64,000 nucleotides of DNA from Cohnella abietis (GTDB lineage: Bacteria; Bacillota; Bacilli; Paenibacillales; Paenibacillaceae), in the NCBI RefSeq assembly GCF_004295585.1, contig NZ_AP019400.1, positions 5,673,501-5,737,500 of the forward strand, in the 5' to 3' direction. Both the position numbers and the translations under genes were made by a program. Of the stretch, positions 28,802-37,793 are shown piece after piece. The notes beneath the pieces were generated by a model. That model did not search any database, was not told the origin of the DNA, and worked only from the letters and a program-made list of their open reading frames with translations. How positions within the stretch are numbered: the stretch's first letter is position 1; the number at the start of each line of letters is the position of its first letter.

Positions 28802-30193
28802 TCAATCCTCCCTTTTGTTTTCCAAGCGATATGCCCTGTACAGTGTAATTTGGTCATTAGATTCGTAATAATCTGACACTTGACCTTGTATCTGATATCC
28901 ATCGGGATAAAGATATTTTGATATAGGAAGATCTTTAGAGAAAAATCCATGATTTCTATAAACTTTGGCACTAACTTCATAAAATCCACTTTTATGAAGA
29001 GTTTTTCTGATATAATCGTCATTCAGATAAACTGGATATGTGCAATTTAGCGCAGTTTGAGAAATTTCATTTCCATGAACCCTGCAATTGAAATTTGATA
29101 TATTAAAGGAAAGTTTTCTATGGTCAACTCCTGAACTTACAATATCACCATAAAAATCAAAGAATATTGCGTTTTCGCCAGGATCTACTATAAATTTTAT
29201 GTTTATGTTTGCAGGCTTTGATAAGTCATAACACTGCTGAACGAAGGAACCGCGTATATACAAATATCCATGTCCGCACAATGCATAAGAAGTAAAGTTG
29301 ATTTCTGCTTCTACAGAGAATAGATTAGTATTATAAAGCTTAATTAATGCCTTTTTACTATCTCCTTCTGCCCATCTAAAATAAGTTTCATCATTTTTTT
29401 CAGAAATAGAAAAACCCTCCTCCCAAACAACGCAAATCGGGTCTTTCGAGGTTCTGACAGGAAGGTATAAGTTTCCTTTTATTTTCTGGCCCATCTCAAA
29501 TAAAAGTTCCTGGCTCAATAGGATAAGTGAAGATAAATTTATGTTAGATATTATGATATTATCTACACCTGTCACATCTTCTATAAGTGTTCTAATATTA
29601 GGTTTAAAAGCCTTCACTTCAGGAAGATTATTTATGTTTGCATAATTATTAAATACATTAGAATAGTGGCCTATCACTGCTGTCTTGTCCTCTACTAGTG
29701 CATACAATATTTCTACAGGTAATAAATTATAAGAATCATACTCCTCATCCTTATTATTTATCGACGATATAAGATTTGATTGCGTTGATTCGGATCCTAA
29801 AATCGGCTTCAGGTTGTGTTGTTTAATATTGATAGTTTCCAAATCACGCAAAAAGGATTTTTTTAAATGAGATATAGAGTTATCGATCTTGTGTTTATTT
29901 TCATCTAATATTTCAGCCCTACTTAATTCAACGACACTCTGTAGAGAATCTATTTTATTAAAATAAATCTGTTCGTTGGTTTCCATTATGTTGGAGATTT
30001 TAATTTCCATTTCAGTCATAATCGTACTATGTAATGAATCCAACTTTTTCAAATAAGTCTGTTCATTGGTTTCCATTTTGTTAGATAGTTTAATTTCCAT
30101 TTCAGTCATAATCCTAGGTAGTCTATATAAGTTTAAACACATGGACATTATCCAACCTATAATAGGTATTTTAATAATCTTGCTGAATAGCAT
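28802..30193 (-). CDS. Coiled-coil protein of unknown function in a glycan operon
   Basis: A 463-aa protein. An N-terminal hydrophobic stretch (about 5-22) is followed by a coiled coil that contains a 30-residue duplication (TEMEIK.SN.METNEQ.Y..K.DSL; about 29-88). The rest is a mixed region and a beta-rich C-terminal domain (about 230-450) with no family that I recognise. A membrane-proximal coiled coil of this kind is common in proteins that organise polysaccharide-assembly complexes. Its stop lies 1 nt before the ATG of the next gene, and it begins 58 nt after the kinase-like gene. Confidence 0.6.
   Translation of the reverse strand: MLFSKIIKIPIIGWIMSMCLNLYRLPRIMTEMEIKLSNKMETNEQTYLKKLDSLHSTIMTEMEIKISNIMETNEQIYFNKIDSLQSVVELSRAEILDENKHKIDNSISHLKKSFLRDLETINIKQHNLKPILGSESTQSNLISSINNKDEEYDSYNLLPVEILYALVEDKTAVIGHYSNVFNNYANINNLPEVKAFKPNIRTLIEDVTGVDNIIISNINLSSLILLSQELLFEMGQKIKGNLYLPVRTSKDPICVVWEEGFSISEKNDETYFRWAEGDSKKALIKLYNTNLFSVEAEINFTSYALCGHGYLYIRGSFVQQCYDLSKPANINIKFIVDPGENAIFFDFYGDIVSSGVDHRKLSFNISNFNCRVHGNEISQTALNCTYPVYLNDDYIRKTLHKSGFYEVSAKVYRNHGFFSKDLPISKYLYPDGYQIQGQVSDYYESNDQITLYRAYRLENKRED
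29930..30109 (-). repeat. 90-bp tandem duplication in the coiled-coil gene
   Basis: Two adjoining 90-bp units encode the duplicated 30-residue coiled-coil segment. They share the words TTAATTTCCATTTCAGTCAT and CGTTGGTTTCCATT or close variants. This would change the coiled-coil length without breaking the frame. Confidence 0.8.
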
Positions 30194-30251
30194 AACAATC
30201 TCCTCTCTAATTCTATAATTTCATTTATATTAGACACTTATTCGGTAGGAT

Positions 30252-30935
30252 TTATATCCAAAGGTTATTAGCACATATCCAAGTAAATGCACAGCAAACC
30301 GTGGGAATTGTAATGTTATCAAGTCCTCTTACAGAAACTGCTTCAGTTACTGTGGCAATAATGCTTATAATTATGCAAAAAACCATTATGTCCAAAGAAA
30401 ACCCAATAATGTACGAATATAAAATACACAATAGAAATGTTGTAATAAACATAGATAAAGAACCAGCAAGAGTTTTTACATGTTTTCCGATACGATATTC
30501 GCCAAATTTAAACTTGCTCCCGACTAGTGCGGCAGCTGCATCACCGAAAGACAATGCCAAAACCGCAAATCCAGCTAAATATTCATTCTTGAATATAAAA
30601 TACTGAAAAAAAATGACAACAACAATACTTAAAGGAGACGCAATGTATGAAAATTTGAACGACCCAACCTCGTTCTCTCTTTCAACATCAGAAAGAAAAG
30701 ACGGTGGTTCTTTCATTAAGGCAAAAATAGTTCCGATAATTACATAAAATGCTGGAATAGCTACAGCGTACCAAAAATTATCAAATAGGATTAGTGACAG
30801 AAACCACCAAGAATGCACAAAAATATGTGTAAGTTTTCTTCCGAATTCACGACTTCTCTTCGTAACAGGGTTCAAAAGTATTGGGATGCCAATCCAATAT
30901 AGCATTGAAAATAATTCCTTCAAAATTATCATCAT
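30252..30935 (-). CDS. Dolichol-kinase/phytol-kinase-like membrane protein
   Basis: A 227-aa protein with about six or seven membrane helices. The motifs RKLTHI near the N terminus, SFGDAAAALVGSKFG, KTLAGSLSMF and TVTEAVSVRGLDNITIP are those of the SEC59/DGK1/VTE5 family of CTP-dependent kinases for polyprenols, phytol or diacylglycerol. The acidic residue in FGD and the Lys in KTLAGS are the expected nucleotide-binding positions. Its ATG overlaps the stop of the upstream cytidylyltransferase-like gene (ATGA), so both are probably translated together. The lipid substrate cannot be told from sequence. Confidence 0.75.
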   Translation of the reverse strand: MMIILKELFSMLYWIGIPILLNPVTKRSREFGRKLTHIFVHSWWFLSLILFDNFWYAVAIPAFYVIIGTIFALMKEPPSFLSDVERENEVGSFKFSYIASPLSIVVVIFFQYFIFKNEYLAGFAVLALSFGDAAAALVGSKFKFGEYRIGKHVKTLAGSLSMFITTFLLCILYSYIIGFSLDIMVFCIIISIIATVTEAVSVRGLDNITIPTVCCAFTWICANNLWI

Positions 30936-31420
30936 AAATTCTCACTCACTAATTTTTTCTTTAACATCTCAAAACCTAAAGGTGACAGGTTGTCTCTGGC
31001 AAATTGTTCATTGTTAAAGAAGTTGCTAACAATATTTGTAGATGTAACATCTGCAAAGTCGTCTTGAATTTTCAAGAAGTCATTCTTTTCGAACAGTTCT
31101 TCGCAATTGAACTGTTTATAATGTGGACGTAATTTATCTATTTCAGATATTTCGTGATACCCTTGGATTATTACATCATACTCCTTAATTAAGTTAATTA
31201 TATCAGAAACATCAGTCACTACTCGGATTTCGTTGGTCTTAAAAATAGATTGAGCAATCAGTAATCGTTCCTCAATACTGAATCTTGAACTTTTCTTTAA
31301 TGGATTGCGACTAATACAAATAGTTATTTCTTGATTATACTTTTCTTTTGCAAGCAAATAGGTGTTTAAGTGACCTTTATGCGCAGGATCAAAGCTTCCG
31401 GCAAACACAATTTTTTTCAT
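30932..31420 (-). CDS. CoaD/TagD-type nucleotidyltransferase-like protein
   Basis: A 162-aa enzyme of the HxGH nucleotidyltransferase superfamily. GSFDPAHKGHLNTY near the N terminus gives the nucleotide-binding HxGH site, and the segment FSIEERLLIAQS follows at the usual place. The family covers phosphopantetheine adenylyltransferase and glycerol-3-phosphate cytidylyltransferase; this protein lacks the standard C-terminal ISSTxxR of either and ends with TSTNIVSNFF instead, so the substrate is open. The second ATG (31420) is chosen because AAAGGA lies 8 nt before it, while the first ATG (31429) touches that site. First gene of the operon. Upstream, 31430-31684 shows no gene. Confidence 0.7.
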   Translation of the reverse strand: MKKIVFAGSFDPAHKGHLNTYLLAKEKYNQEITICISRNPLKKSSRFSIEERLLIAQSIFKTNEIRVVTDVSDIINLIKEYDVIIQGYHEISEIDKLRPHYKQFNCEELFEKNDFLKIQDDFADVTSTNIVSNFFNNEQFARDNLSPLGFEMLKKKLVSENL

Positions 31421-31684
31421 TAATTTCATCCTTTGTTTAGGTCTGTTCTATCAAAAATTGACCTTGAGATTTACTCCCAGACTTGTTCAGGCAGAAGATG
31501 ACTTTGAACAACCCGTCTTGTGAGAGAATACTAATGCAAATATTAGAACACTAACATATTAATAACTATATTTCAATGTATTGCACAAACACCATGAAAT
31601 AAATTCTCCAAATAAGATCAATAGTGGAATGCAAGTAGACACTAGTATTTCGATTGGTTATTCATAAAGGACGGTAACCCACCT

Positions 31685-32122
31685 TTATTTCGTCACGATA
31701 AAGTAAGGAAGATTTTTTTCAAGATACTTAATTCTTTCCGAATAATCTTGTTCTGCATGAGTTTCCGAAAGTATATTGTTCGACACTAACAAGTCATAAA
31801 ATGATTTCAGCATCTGGGCTGATATAGCGGAAGTAATCATCATTCTTTGACCATCCATCAGAACAGAAGATATTTTTTCAGGCTGTACAAGCTCAATCTG
31901 TACGCCGTTCCTGTCGATTATGAAATACATCTCCTTTACATTTTCAAACAATAAATGTTTTACTTCTGCCCCGTTTGCCAAACGACTCTGAACTTCCTTC
32001 ATTGAATAGCCCGGAATCGGATCATTTATCAGTAGCCATTTCGCAAAATCTTTTGCATCGACTTCATCTGTATCATATTTTTTCCAAACCGCGCAATTAT
32101 CTTTGCTTATCTGTAATAATAT
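31685..32122 (-). pseudogene. Fragment of unknown gene lacking its start
   Basis: One frame is open from 32122 to the stop at 31685. The portion from 32002 encodes 105 aa (LLFENVKEMYFIIDRNG, EYLEKN-like tail), and the 40 codons before it (for example DFAKWLLINDPIPGYS) also look coding, but no ATG, GTG or TTG with a ribosome site opens the frame. It is probably 5'-truncated. No family recognised. Confidence 0.4.
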
Positions 32123-32143
32123 TCAAACCAAAAAAGACGCCGA

Positions 32144-32417
32144 TTATTCGACGTCAATCCATCGTTTCATATCGTTCATGTACGGCCATTCTTCGGCGTT
32201 GTCGTCCGTCCATACGATAAGGGCTTCGTCTATCCTTACGTCGATCTTGAACGGTACATTGACAACGGAATTCGACCACGTCCAAATATAACAACCTATT
32301 AGGAGTAGGAGTCATACTAATCAAGACCCAACAGGACTTTTTAGTTTTTCCATTTTCCTGAAGCCATTTCCTCAAATCTTCTCTCGATTTTGTTGAAATC
32401 AAGTTTTCAATCTCCAT
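32144..32417 (-). pseudogene. YdeI-like gene start fused to another gene tail, frameshifted
   Basis: The first 45 codons (REDLRKWLQENGKTKKSCW, LYLDVVE) match the start of YdeI/OmpD-associated small proteins. After that the sensible reading moves to another frame, where the DNA reads VDVRIDEALIVWTDD-like text ending MNDMKRWIDVE and a stop at 32144, which does not fit YdeI. It looks like two broken genes joined. About 18 nt overlap with the next remnant upstream. Confidence 0.45.
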
Positions 32418-32683
32418 AGAATAAGTCCCCAGGATACCCCAAACTTATCCACCAGCATTCCAAAGCACGAAGACCAAGGAGTGTCGGATAACGGCATTAT
32501 CGCATGGCCACTAACAGACAAATTATCGAAGTATCCCTCCAGTATTTTGCTGTCCTCGATGACTAAACTAATCAGCATCTGATTTCCTTTCACCAACTCG
32601 ACTGTTACCATTTTCATTGTAGGCAAAATATCCGACATCATGATTTTCCTGCCCACGAATTCGATTGAAGACTCCATGATCAT
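32399..32683 (-). pseudogene. Truncated VOC/PhnB-like (glyoxalase-fold) protein
   Basis: A 94-codon frame. The second half matches PhnB/YjdN-type VOC proteins: LEGYFDNLSVSGHAIMPL followed by DTPW...GMLVDKFGVSW. The first third of the usual ~140 residues is missing or scrambled, so it is very likely inactive. It belongs to a stretch (31.7-32.8 kb) made up only of gene fragments. Confidence 0.6.
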
Positions 32684-32778
32684 ATTTAGCTCTTTGAATG
32701 GTCAACATCGAGCCTAGAATACTCGACTGGTTCACGTTCCGTCCAGCGAGGTTGTCGTCTCGATTGTATAACAAATGC

Positions 32779-32828
32779 AATAGGGCGATATTGCAACAGC
32801 CTAATTGACCGTGCAATATCGCCCTATT
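32779..32828 (-). terminator. Terminator of the Ig-repeat SLH gene
   Basis: A perfect 17-bp stem (32779-32795 / 32812-32828, core ATAGGGCGATATTGCA) lies 5 nt beyond the SLH stop codon. The following minus-strand run is T-rich but interrupted. Confidence 0.75.
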
Positions 32829-32833
32829 ATTAA

Positions 32834-35800
32834 TTAAATCAATTCCGATTGCTGCAGCAGTCTTTGAATCATCGCGGCACCCTCTGCGCGCGTAATGAAA
32901 GCCTGAGGAGCAAGCTCATTTGCTTTTCTTCCGCTTACGATTCCCGCTTGCACGCATTCTGCAATGCCCTTTAACGCCCAAGTCGATGCATCCGCCGCAT
33001 CAGCAAAGGGTTGCAAGGTATCCGTAGAAGCCGCTGCAAGCTTTGCTTTCAAACCTGTGAGCTTCATCGCTTTAGAAATGATCTCCATGGCTTGTTCCCG
33101 TGTTATCCGATCGTTCGGACGGAAAGTCCCATCCTCGAAGCCGTTAATTAACTCATACGAATAAGCCGTGTTGATTGCGCCGTTGTACCAGTCCGAAGGC
33201 TTAATATCCGAGAATAGCGAAGTTCCGCTCTCCGGTTTAAGCCCCAAACCGCTAACGATGATGGAAGCGAATTCGGCGCGGGTAATGTCCAGTTTCGGAC
33301 GGAAACTGTCATTTCCAGTGCCCTTGATAATCATCCGTGAGCCCATGTCGTTGATCGCTTGCTTCGCCCAATGACTTGCAACATCGGCAAATTCGACCGA
33401 ATGCCAGACGGCAGCGTAGGTGCTGTTGGTCAAGCTGTTCACTTTAGCGTAATATTTGCCATTATCGAGTAAAATCCTTGTAGGTACATGGCGTACCGTT
33501 CCGTCCGGATCCACGACGACCGCTGTCGTGATTTGATTCGGATCTACCCCGTCAGGAATCGCAATCGTCCGTTCGACATAGGCGCTAAACTTGGAAACCT
33601 GGACAGATTCGTCTCCATAAGCAGCGCTTACCGTGAAATCAATCGGCGGCACAACCAAGGTAAATGTGCCTTTGGCTGCCGCATCCTCCACCAGCTTCAC
33701 CGTATCTGCGGAAGGATCGGAAATTTCGATCTTGACCTTAATATCTTGCAGGGCAACCGATTGGCCGATCTGGTCGAGTATGGAGCTAATGTTGATCAGT
33801 TTGGCAGGCAGCGTATACGTGGCTTGTTCTGTTTTAATGACCAGAACGGCCTGTTTGTTCTCCATTCTTTTAATCACTTGTCCATTCAGCTCACCAATAG
33901 AAACATCGGACTTTTGACCGAAGGGAATGGTGACCGTCGCGCCAAGCCCTTCTGCCGCTAGCATGTCTTCCAGCTTTTGCTGATCTACCGCTATCGTCGT
34001 GACAGACTGATGATTGACCTGTGCTGTCGTGGATGTTCCGATTTTTTCACCCTTACCATTTACAAGTACTCCAATTTGATCGGAAGTCGATGTCGGTGGA
34101 TTAGAAGTCGATATCGGTGAATTGGAACTGCTGTCCGGAGGTGCTGGAAGCGCAAGTACCGTCAGCGTGAACGTCTTCGTGTCCGTTTCATTTCCTTTGG
34201 TAATCGTCGCCGTCAGCGTCACCGTGGCGTCGCCCGCTGTATAGCTTGGGCGAGTAACCGCGCCGGTCGTAGCGATCACGGTCGGCTTGTTCGAGCTCCA
34301 CGCGACGCTCGTGCCGTCTGTTCCCGTCGTGCTCAGCGTAACGTTCTGCGTGACGCTCGACACCGTATCGCTTCCGTTGTAGCCTAACGCTACGCTGCCC
34401 TTAGCCGCCGCCGCCACCGCTTCCGCGTCCGTCTGTGGCTGCTTGAGAACCGTCAGGGTGAACGTCTTCGTGTCCGTTTCGCTTCCTTTGGTAATCGTCG
34501 CCGTCAGCGTCACCGTGGCGTCGCCCACTGTATAGCTTGGGCGAGTGACCACGCCGGTCGTAGAGATTACGCCCTGCTTGTTCGAGCTCCACGCGACGCT
34601 CGTCCCATCTGTTCCCGTCGTGCTCAGCGTAACGTTCTGCGTGACGCTCGACACCGTATCGCTTTCGTTGTAGCCTACCACTACGCTGCCCTTAGCCGCC
34701 GCCACCGCATCCGCGTCCGTCTGCGGCTGCTTGACAACCGTCAGCGTGAACGTCTTCGTGTCCGTTTCGCTTCCTTTGGTAATCGTCGCCGTCAGCGTCA
34801 CCGTGGCGTCGCCCGCTGTATAGCTTGGGCGAGTGACCACGCCGGTCGTAGAGATCACGTTCGGCTTGTTCGAGCTCCACACGACGCTCGTGCCGTCTGT
34901 TCCCGTCGTGCCCAGCGTTACGTTCTGCGTGACGTTCGATACCGCATCGCTTCCGTTGTAGCCCACCGCGATGCTGCCCTTCGCCGCCGCCACCGCTTCC
35001 GCGTCCGTCTGTGGCTGCTTGAGAACCGTCAGCGTGAACGTCTTCGTGTCCGTTTCGCTTCCTTTGGTAATCGTCGCCGTCAGCGTCACCGTGGCGTCGC
35101 CCGCTGTATAGCTTGGGCGAGTGACCACGCCGGTCGTAGAGATTACGCCCTGCTTGTTCGAGCTCCACGCGACGCTCGTTCCATCTGTTCCCGTCGTGCC
35201 CAGCGTTACGTTCTGCGTGACGCTCGACACCGTATCGCTTCCGTTGTAGCCCACCGCTACGCTGCCCTTCGCCGCCGCCACCGCTTCCGCGTCCGTCTGC
35301 GGCTGCTTGAGAACCGTCAGCGTGAACGTCTTCGTGTCCGAATCATCTCCTTTGGTAATCGTCGCCGTCAACGTCACCGTGGCGTCGCCCGTTGTATAGC
35401 TTGAGCGAGTGACCACGCCGGCGGGAGAGATCACGTTCGGCTTGTCTGAGCTCCACGCGACGCTCGTTCCGTCTGTTCCCGTCGTACTCAGCGTAACGTT
35501 CTGCGTGACGCTCGATACCGTATTGCTTCCGTTGTAGCCCACCGCTACGCTGCCCTTAGCCGCCGCTACCGCTTCCGCGTCCGTCTGCAGCTGCTTGAGA
35601 ACCGTCAGCGTGAACGTCTTCGTGTCCGAATCATTTCCTTTGGTAATCGTCGCCGTCAGCGTCACCGTGGCGTCGCCCGCTGTATAGCTTGGGCGAGTGA
35701 CCACGCCGGTCGAAGAGATTACGCCCTGCTTGTCCGAGCTCCACGCGACGCTCGTGCCATCTGCTCCCGTCGTGCTTAGTGTAACGTTCTGCGTGACGCT

Positions 35801-36904
35801 CGTCGCCCTATCGCTTCCGTTGTAGCCTACCGCTACGCTGCCCTTAGCCGCCGCCACCGCTTCCGCGTCCGTCTGCTGCTTGAGAACCTTCAGCGTGAAC
35901 ATCTTCGTGTCCGAATCATTTCCTTTAGTAATCGTCGCCGTCAGCGTCACCGTGGCGTCGCTCGCTATATGGCTTGGGCGAGTGACCACGCCGGTCGAAG
36001 AGATCACGTTCGGCTTGTCCGAGCTCCATTCGACGCTCGCGCCGTCTGTTCCCGTATCGCTCAGCATAACGTTCTGTGTGACGCTCGTCGCCCTATCGCT
36101 TCCGTAGTAACCTACCGCTAGGCTATCCTTAGCCGCCTCCACCACTTCCTGGTCATACCGGACCGGTTTGATATTCGTAAATTCTAAATCCTGAAAAAAC
36201 ATACTAGGGTAACCAGGTTGAGCCATAAAATCAATATATGTGACATTTTTGAATAGATTTTTAGTTGATGAAACAACATCAGAAGATATTAAGTTCACGT
36301 AACGACTCGAAGAATTATCTACAACATAAACTGTAATATCGTTGTTAGCCGTAGCTCTTAACGCAGATAAATCGAACGAGTAATTGCTTTCTATGCTAAT
36401 CTGAAGATCCCCTACAGAAAGCGCGTTGTGATCCTCATCATACCCTCGAAACCCGGCATCCGACTCTAAAACAAATGTTACGCCGCAGACAGATCTTATA
36501 TTATAATCCAGATCCGATTTATAAAATGTAAGGATGCATTTCGAGGTCGTCTCGGTAACAACGTTCGAGATGCCTGCGTTTGCTCCACCGGTAACGACTA
36601 GCCGGAAATCATACGCGGTGTCAATACTCAAGCCCGTCACCGTCGCACTCGTCGCAGCGGTCGAAATTGTACCCGTCTTGGACGTTGTCCAAACATTACT
36701 GCCGGAGAGCGACTGATCGATTTCGATACTCGTTGCTCCGCTAGCCGCAGACCAGCTAAAAGACGCCGTCATGCCCGTCTTCTCGGTATTTACAAAGTCA
36801 TTGATGCTGCCCGCCGCACCGAAACTAACATTCGGAATAATGAGATTCACACATACCATAATAGCTAAAGATAAGGACATCATCGAACGTTTCAAAGACT
36901 TCAT
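32834..36904 (-). CDS. SLH-anchored protein with FN3 and seven Ig-like repeats
   Basis: A 1356-aa secreted protein. The ATG at 36904 (MKSLKRSMMSL) has GGAGG 8 nt upstream and begins a signal peptide; an in-frame start at 36988 would lie inside the promoter and is rejected. Domains: signal peptide (1-28); one fibronectin type III domain (about 30-120); a unique region with possible carbohydrate-binding fold (about 120-240); seven 96-residue Ig-like repeats of the atrophied-Big type (TDAEAVAAAKGSVAVGY...TLTATITKG...KTFTLTVLKQ); a domain of about 200 residues shared in kind with the 1483-aa SLH protein; and three SLH domains at the C terminus (last about 180 residues). It is driven by regulator-box copy D with a leader of about 95 nt. 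Confidence 0.88.
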   Translation of the reverse strand: MKSLKRSMMSLSLAIMVCVNLIIPNVSFGAAGSINDFVNTEKTGMTASFSWSAASGATSIEIDQSLSGSNVWTTSKTGTISTAATSATVTGLSIDTAYDFRLVVTGGANAGISNVVTETTSKCILTFYKSDLDYNIRSVCGVTFVLESDAGFRGYDEDHNALSVGDLQISIESNYSFDLSALRATANNDITVYVVDNSSSRYVNLISSDVVSSTKNLFKNVTYIDFMAQPGYPSMFFQDLEFTNIKPVRYDQEVVEAAKDSLAVGYYGSDRATSVTQNVMLSDTGTDGASVEWSSDKPNVISSTGVVTRPSHIASDATVTLTATITKGNDSDTKMFTLKVLKQQTDAEAVAAAKGSVAVGYNGSDRATSVTQNVTLSTTGADGTSVAWSSDKQGVISSTGVVTRPSYTAGDATVTLTATITKGNDSDTKTFTLTVLKQLQTDAEAVAAAKGSVAVGYNGSNTVSSVTQNVTLSTTGTDGTSVAWSSDKPNVISPAGVVTRSSYTTGDATVTLTATITKGDDSDTKTFTLTVLKQPQTDAEAVAAAKGSVAVGYNGSDTVSSVTQNVTLGTTGTDGTSVAWSSNKQGVISTTGVVTRPSYTAGDATVTLTATITKGSETDTKTFTLTVLKQPQTDAEAVAAAKGSIAVGYNGSDAVSNVTQNVTLGTTGTDGTSVVWSSNKPNVISTTGVVTRPSYTAGDATVTLTATITKGSETDTKTFTLTVVKQPQTDADAVAAAKGSVVVGYNESDTVSSVTQNVTLSTTGTDGTSVAWSSNKQGVISTTGVVTRPSYTVGDATVTLTATITKGSETDTKTFTLTVLKQPQTDAEAVAAAAKGSVALGYNGSDTVSSVTQNVTLSTTGTDGTSVAWSSNKPTVIATTGAVTRPSYTAGDATVTLTATITKGNETDTKTFTLTVLALPAPPDSSSNSPISTSNPPTSTSDQIGVLVNGKGEKIGTSTTAQVNHQSVTTIAVDQQKLEDMLAAEGLGATVTIPFGQKSDVSIGELNGQVIKRMENKQAVLVIKTEQATYTLPAKLINISSILDQIGQSVALQDIKVKIEISDPSADTVKLVEDAAAKGTFTLVVPPIDFTVSAAYGDESVQVSKFSAYVERTIAIPDGVDPNQITTAVVVDPDGTVRHVPTRILLDNGKYYAKVNSLTNSTYAAVWHSVEFADVASHWAKQAINDMGSRMIIKGTGNDSFRPKLDITRAEFASIIVSGLGLKPESGTSLFSDIKPSDWYNGAINTAYSYELINGFEDGTFRPNDRITREQAMEIISKAMKLTGLKAKLAAASTDTLQPFADAADASTWALKGIAECVQAGIVSGRKANELAPQAFITRAEGAAMIQRLLQQSELI
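34153..36160 (-). repeat. Seven tandem 288-bp Ig-domain repeats
   Basis: The word TCAGCGTGAACGTCTTCGTG recurs at exactly 288-bp steps (34741, 35029, 35317). The inner units differ by few bases, while the unit nearest the N terminus is the most diverged. One unit carries an extra Ala codon (AVAAAAKG). Confidence 0.92.
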
Positions 36905-37002
36905 TATGCATACCTCCGTAGTAAATTTGTGATATACCACCACGATTCTCGTCTTATTGGAGACGATAAAACGATACTGCATATCCATACTGAGTGAATT
37001 TT

Positions 37003-37046
37003 ATCACTTTGGACTTACCATTTGTGAAATGTAAAGAAAACTTTAA
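37003..37046 (-). promoter_or_regulatory. Regulator-box promoter, copy D
   Basis: Minus strand: TTAAAG-N5-TTTACA (37046-37030), 21 nt, AGTGAT with an overlapping TAAAAT (37008-36998). It precedes the Ig-repeat SLH gene. Upstream of it lie a scrap of the regulator 3' end (37061-37072) and then the longer truncated regulator. Confidence 0.65.
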
Positions 37047-37223
37047 GTTCGCGCTTGCAACGCACTTCTGAGAGACGGCACATCGTTTGACGAGGATGGA
37101 AAAGCGCAGACTTGTATTGAGAAATTCATTACATAAGATCGATTGCAAAGCTAGCGGATAGAATACAATATGGGTCAACAGCGTCAAGTAATGCCTAAGC
37201 GCCATTGTCCCATTGTTTTATGT

Positions 37224-37622
37224 TCAAGCTTGCAACGCATCCTTGGCAACCAGCATGTAGCCTGTCCCCCGAATCGTAACGATTCTCACAGGATTGGCAG
37301 GGTCAGCCTCGATTTTTTTGCACAAATTGCTGATGTGTACAGCGACTGTTCTCGTATCCTCCAGACTCTCCGTTCCCCAAACGAGCTGAAACAACGCATC
37401 GACGCTGACGGCACGATTCACGTTCTGTGCCAAATAGGACAGTAGACTGAACTCTTTTTTCGATAAAAAGATCGTTTCACTTACCATGATGACGATCTGT
37501 GCGTAGTAATCTAGCGTCAAGTCCGGTAACTCCAGCAGTTGTTCCCTTCTGCCCGTCGACACTCTAAGAAGATGAGCCTTTATCTTGGCCATGAGTACGC
37601 CCGGACTGGACGGCTTGGTCAC
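37224..37622 (-). pseudogene. 5'-truncated response regulator
   Basis: The frame begins within the receiver motif (TKP.SPGVLMAKIKAHL) and covers the linker and whole winged-helix domain to GTGYMLVAKDALQA. The receiver before YVTKP is missing, replaced abruptly at about 37636 by the toxin-like sequence. Without the phosphoacceptor Asp it cannot act as a normal regulator. Confidence 0.88.
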
Positions 37623-37667
37623 ATAATCGTCGCCGCTTAACTCGGAATAAAAGCTGGTAAAGGTACT

Positions 37668-37760
37668 TTGGAAAGACTATCGGAATATTCTCCATCAGAT
37701 GTGATTATGCTTGGCATGTTCTTACTGTCATTGCTCACTTATCTGCACAAACGAAAATAA
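37668..37760 (+). CDS. Holin-like toxin-type small ORF (30 aa)
   Basis: A TTG with AAAGG 4 nt upstream opens a 30-codon frame (SPSDVIMLGMFLLSLLTYL then HKRK and stop). A single hydrophobic helix with a basic tail, and an inverted repeat directly behind the stop, are the features of Firmicute holin-like/TxpA-type small toxins, whose antisense or cis RNAs keep them silent. The ORF is fused to the break in the truncated regulator. A second copy at 55167 has a one-base frameshift. Whether this one is expressed is unknown. Confidence 0.4.
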   Translation: MERLSEYSPSDVIMLGMFLLSLLTYLHKRK

Positions 37761-37793
37761 CCCGCCCAGGTTAACGGCCAAGGGAACGGGTTA
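37758..37793 (+). terminator. Hairpin after the toxin-like ORF
   Basis: TAACCCG and CGGGTTA pair around a loop with further pairing, starting on the stop codon itself, and run into AATTTCT. This placement is typical for holin-like toxin genes. Confidence 0.55.

Noticed and set aside
34401..35168. Two nearly identical minus-strand frames with Arg/Asp/Gly-rich products
   Set aside because: Out-of-frame reading of the 288-bp Ig repeats of the SLH gene.
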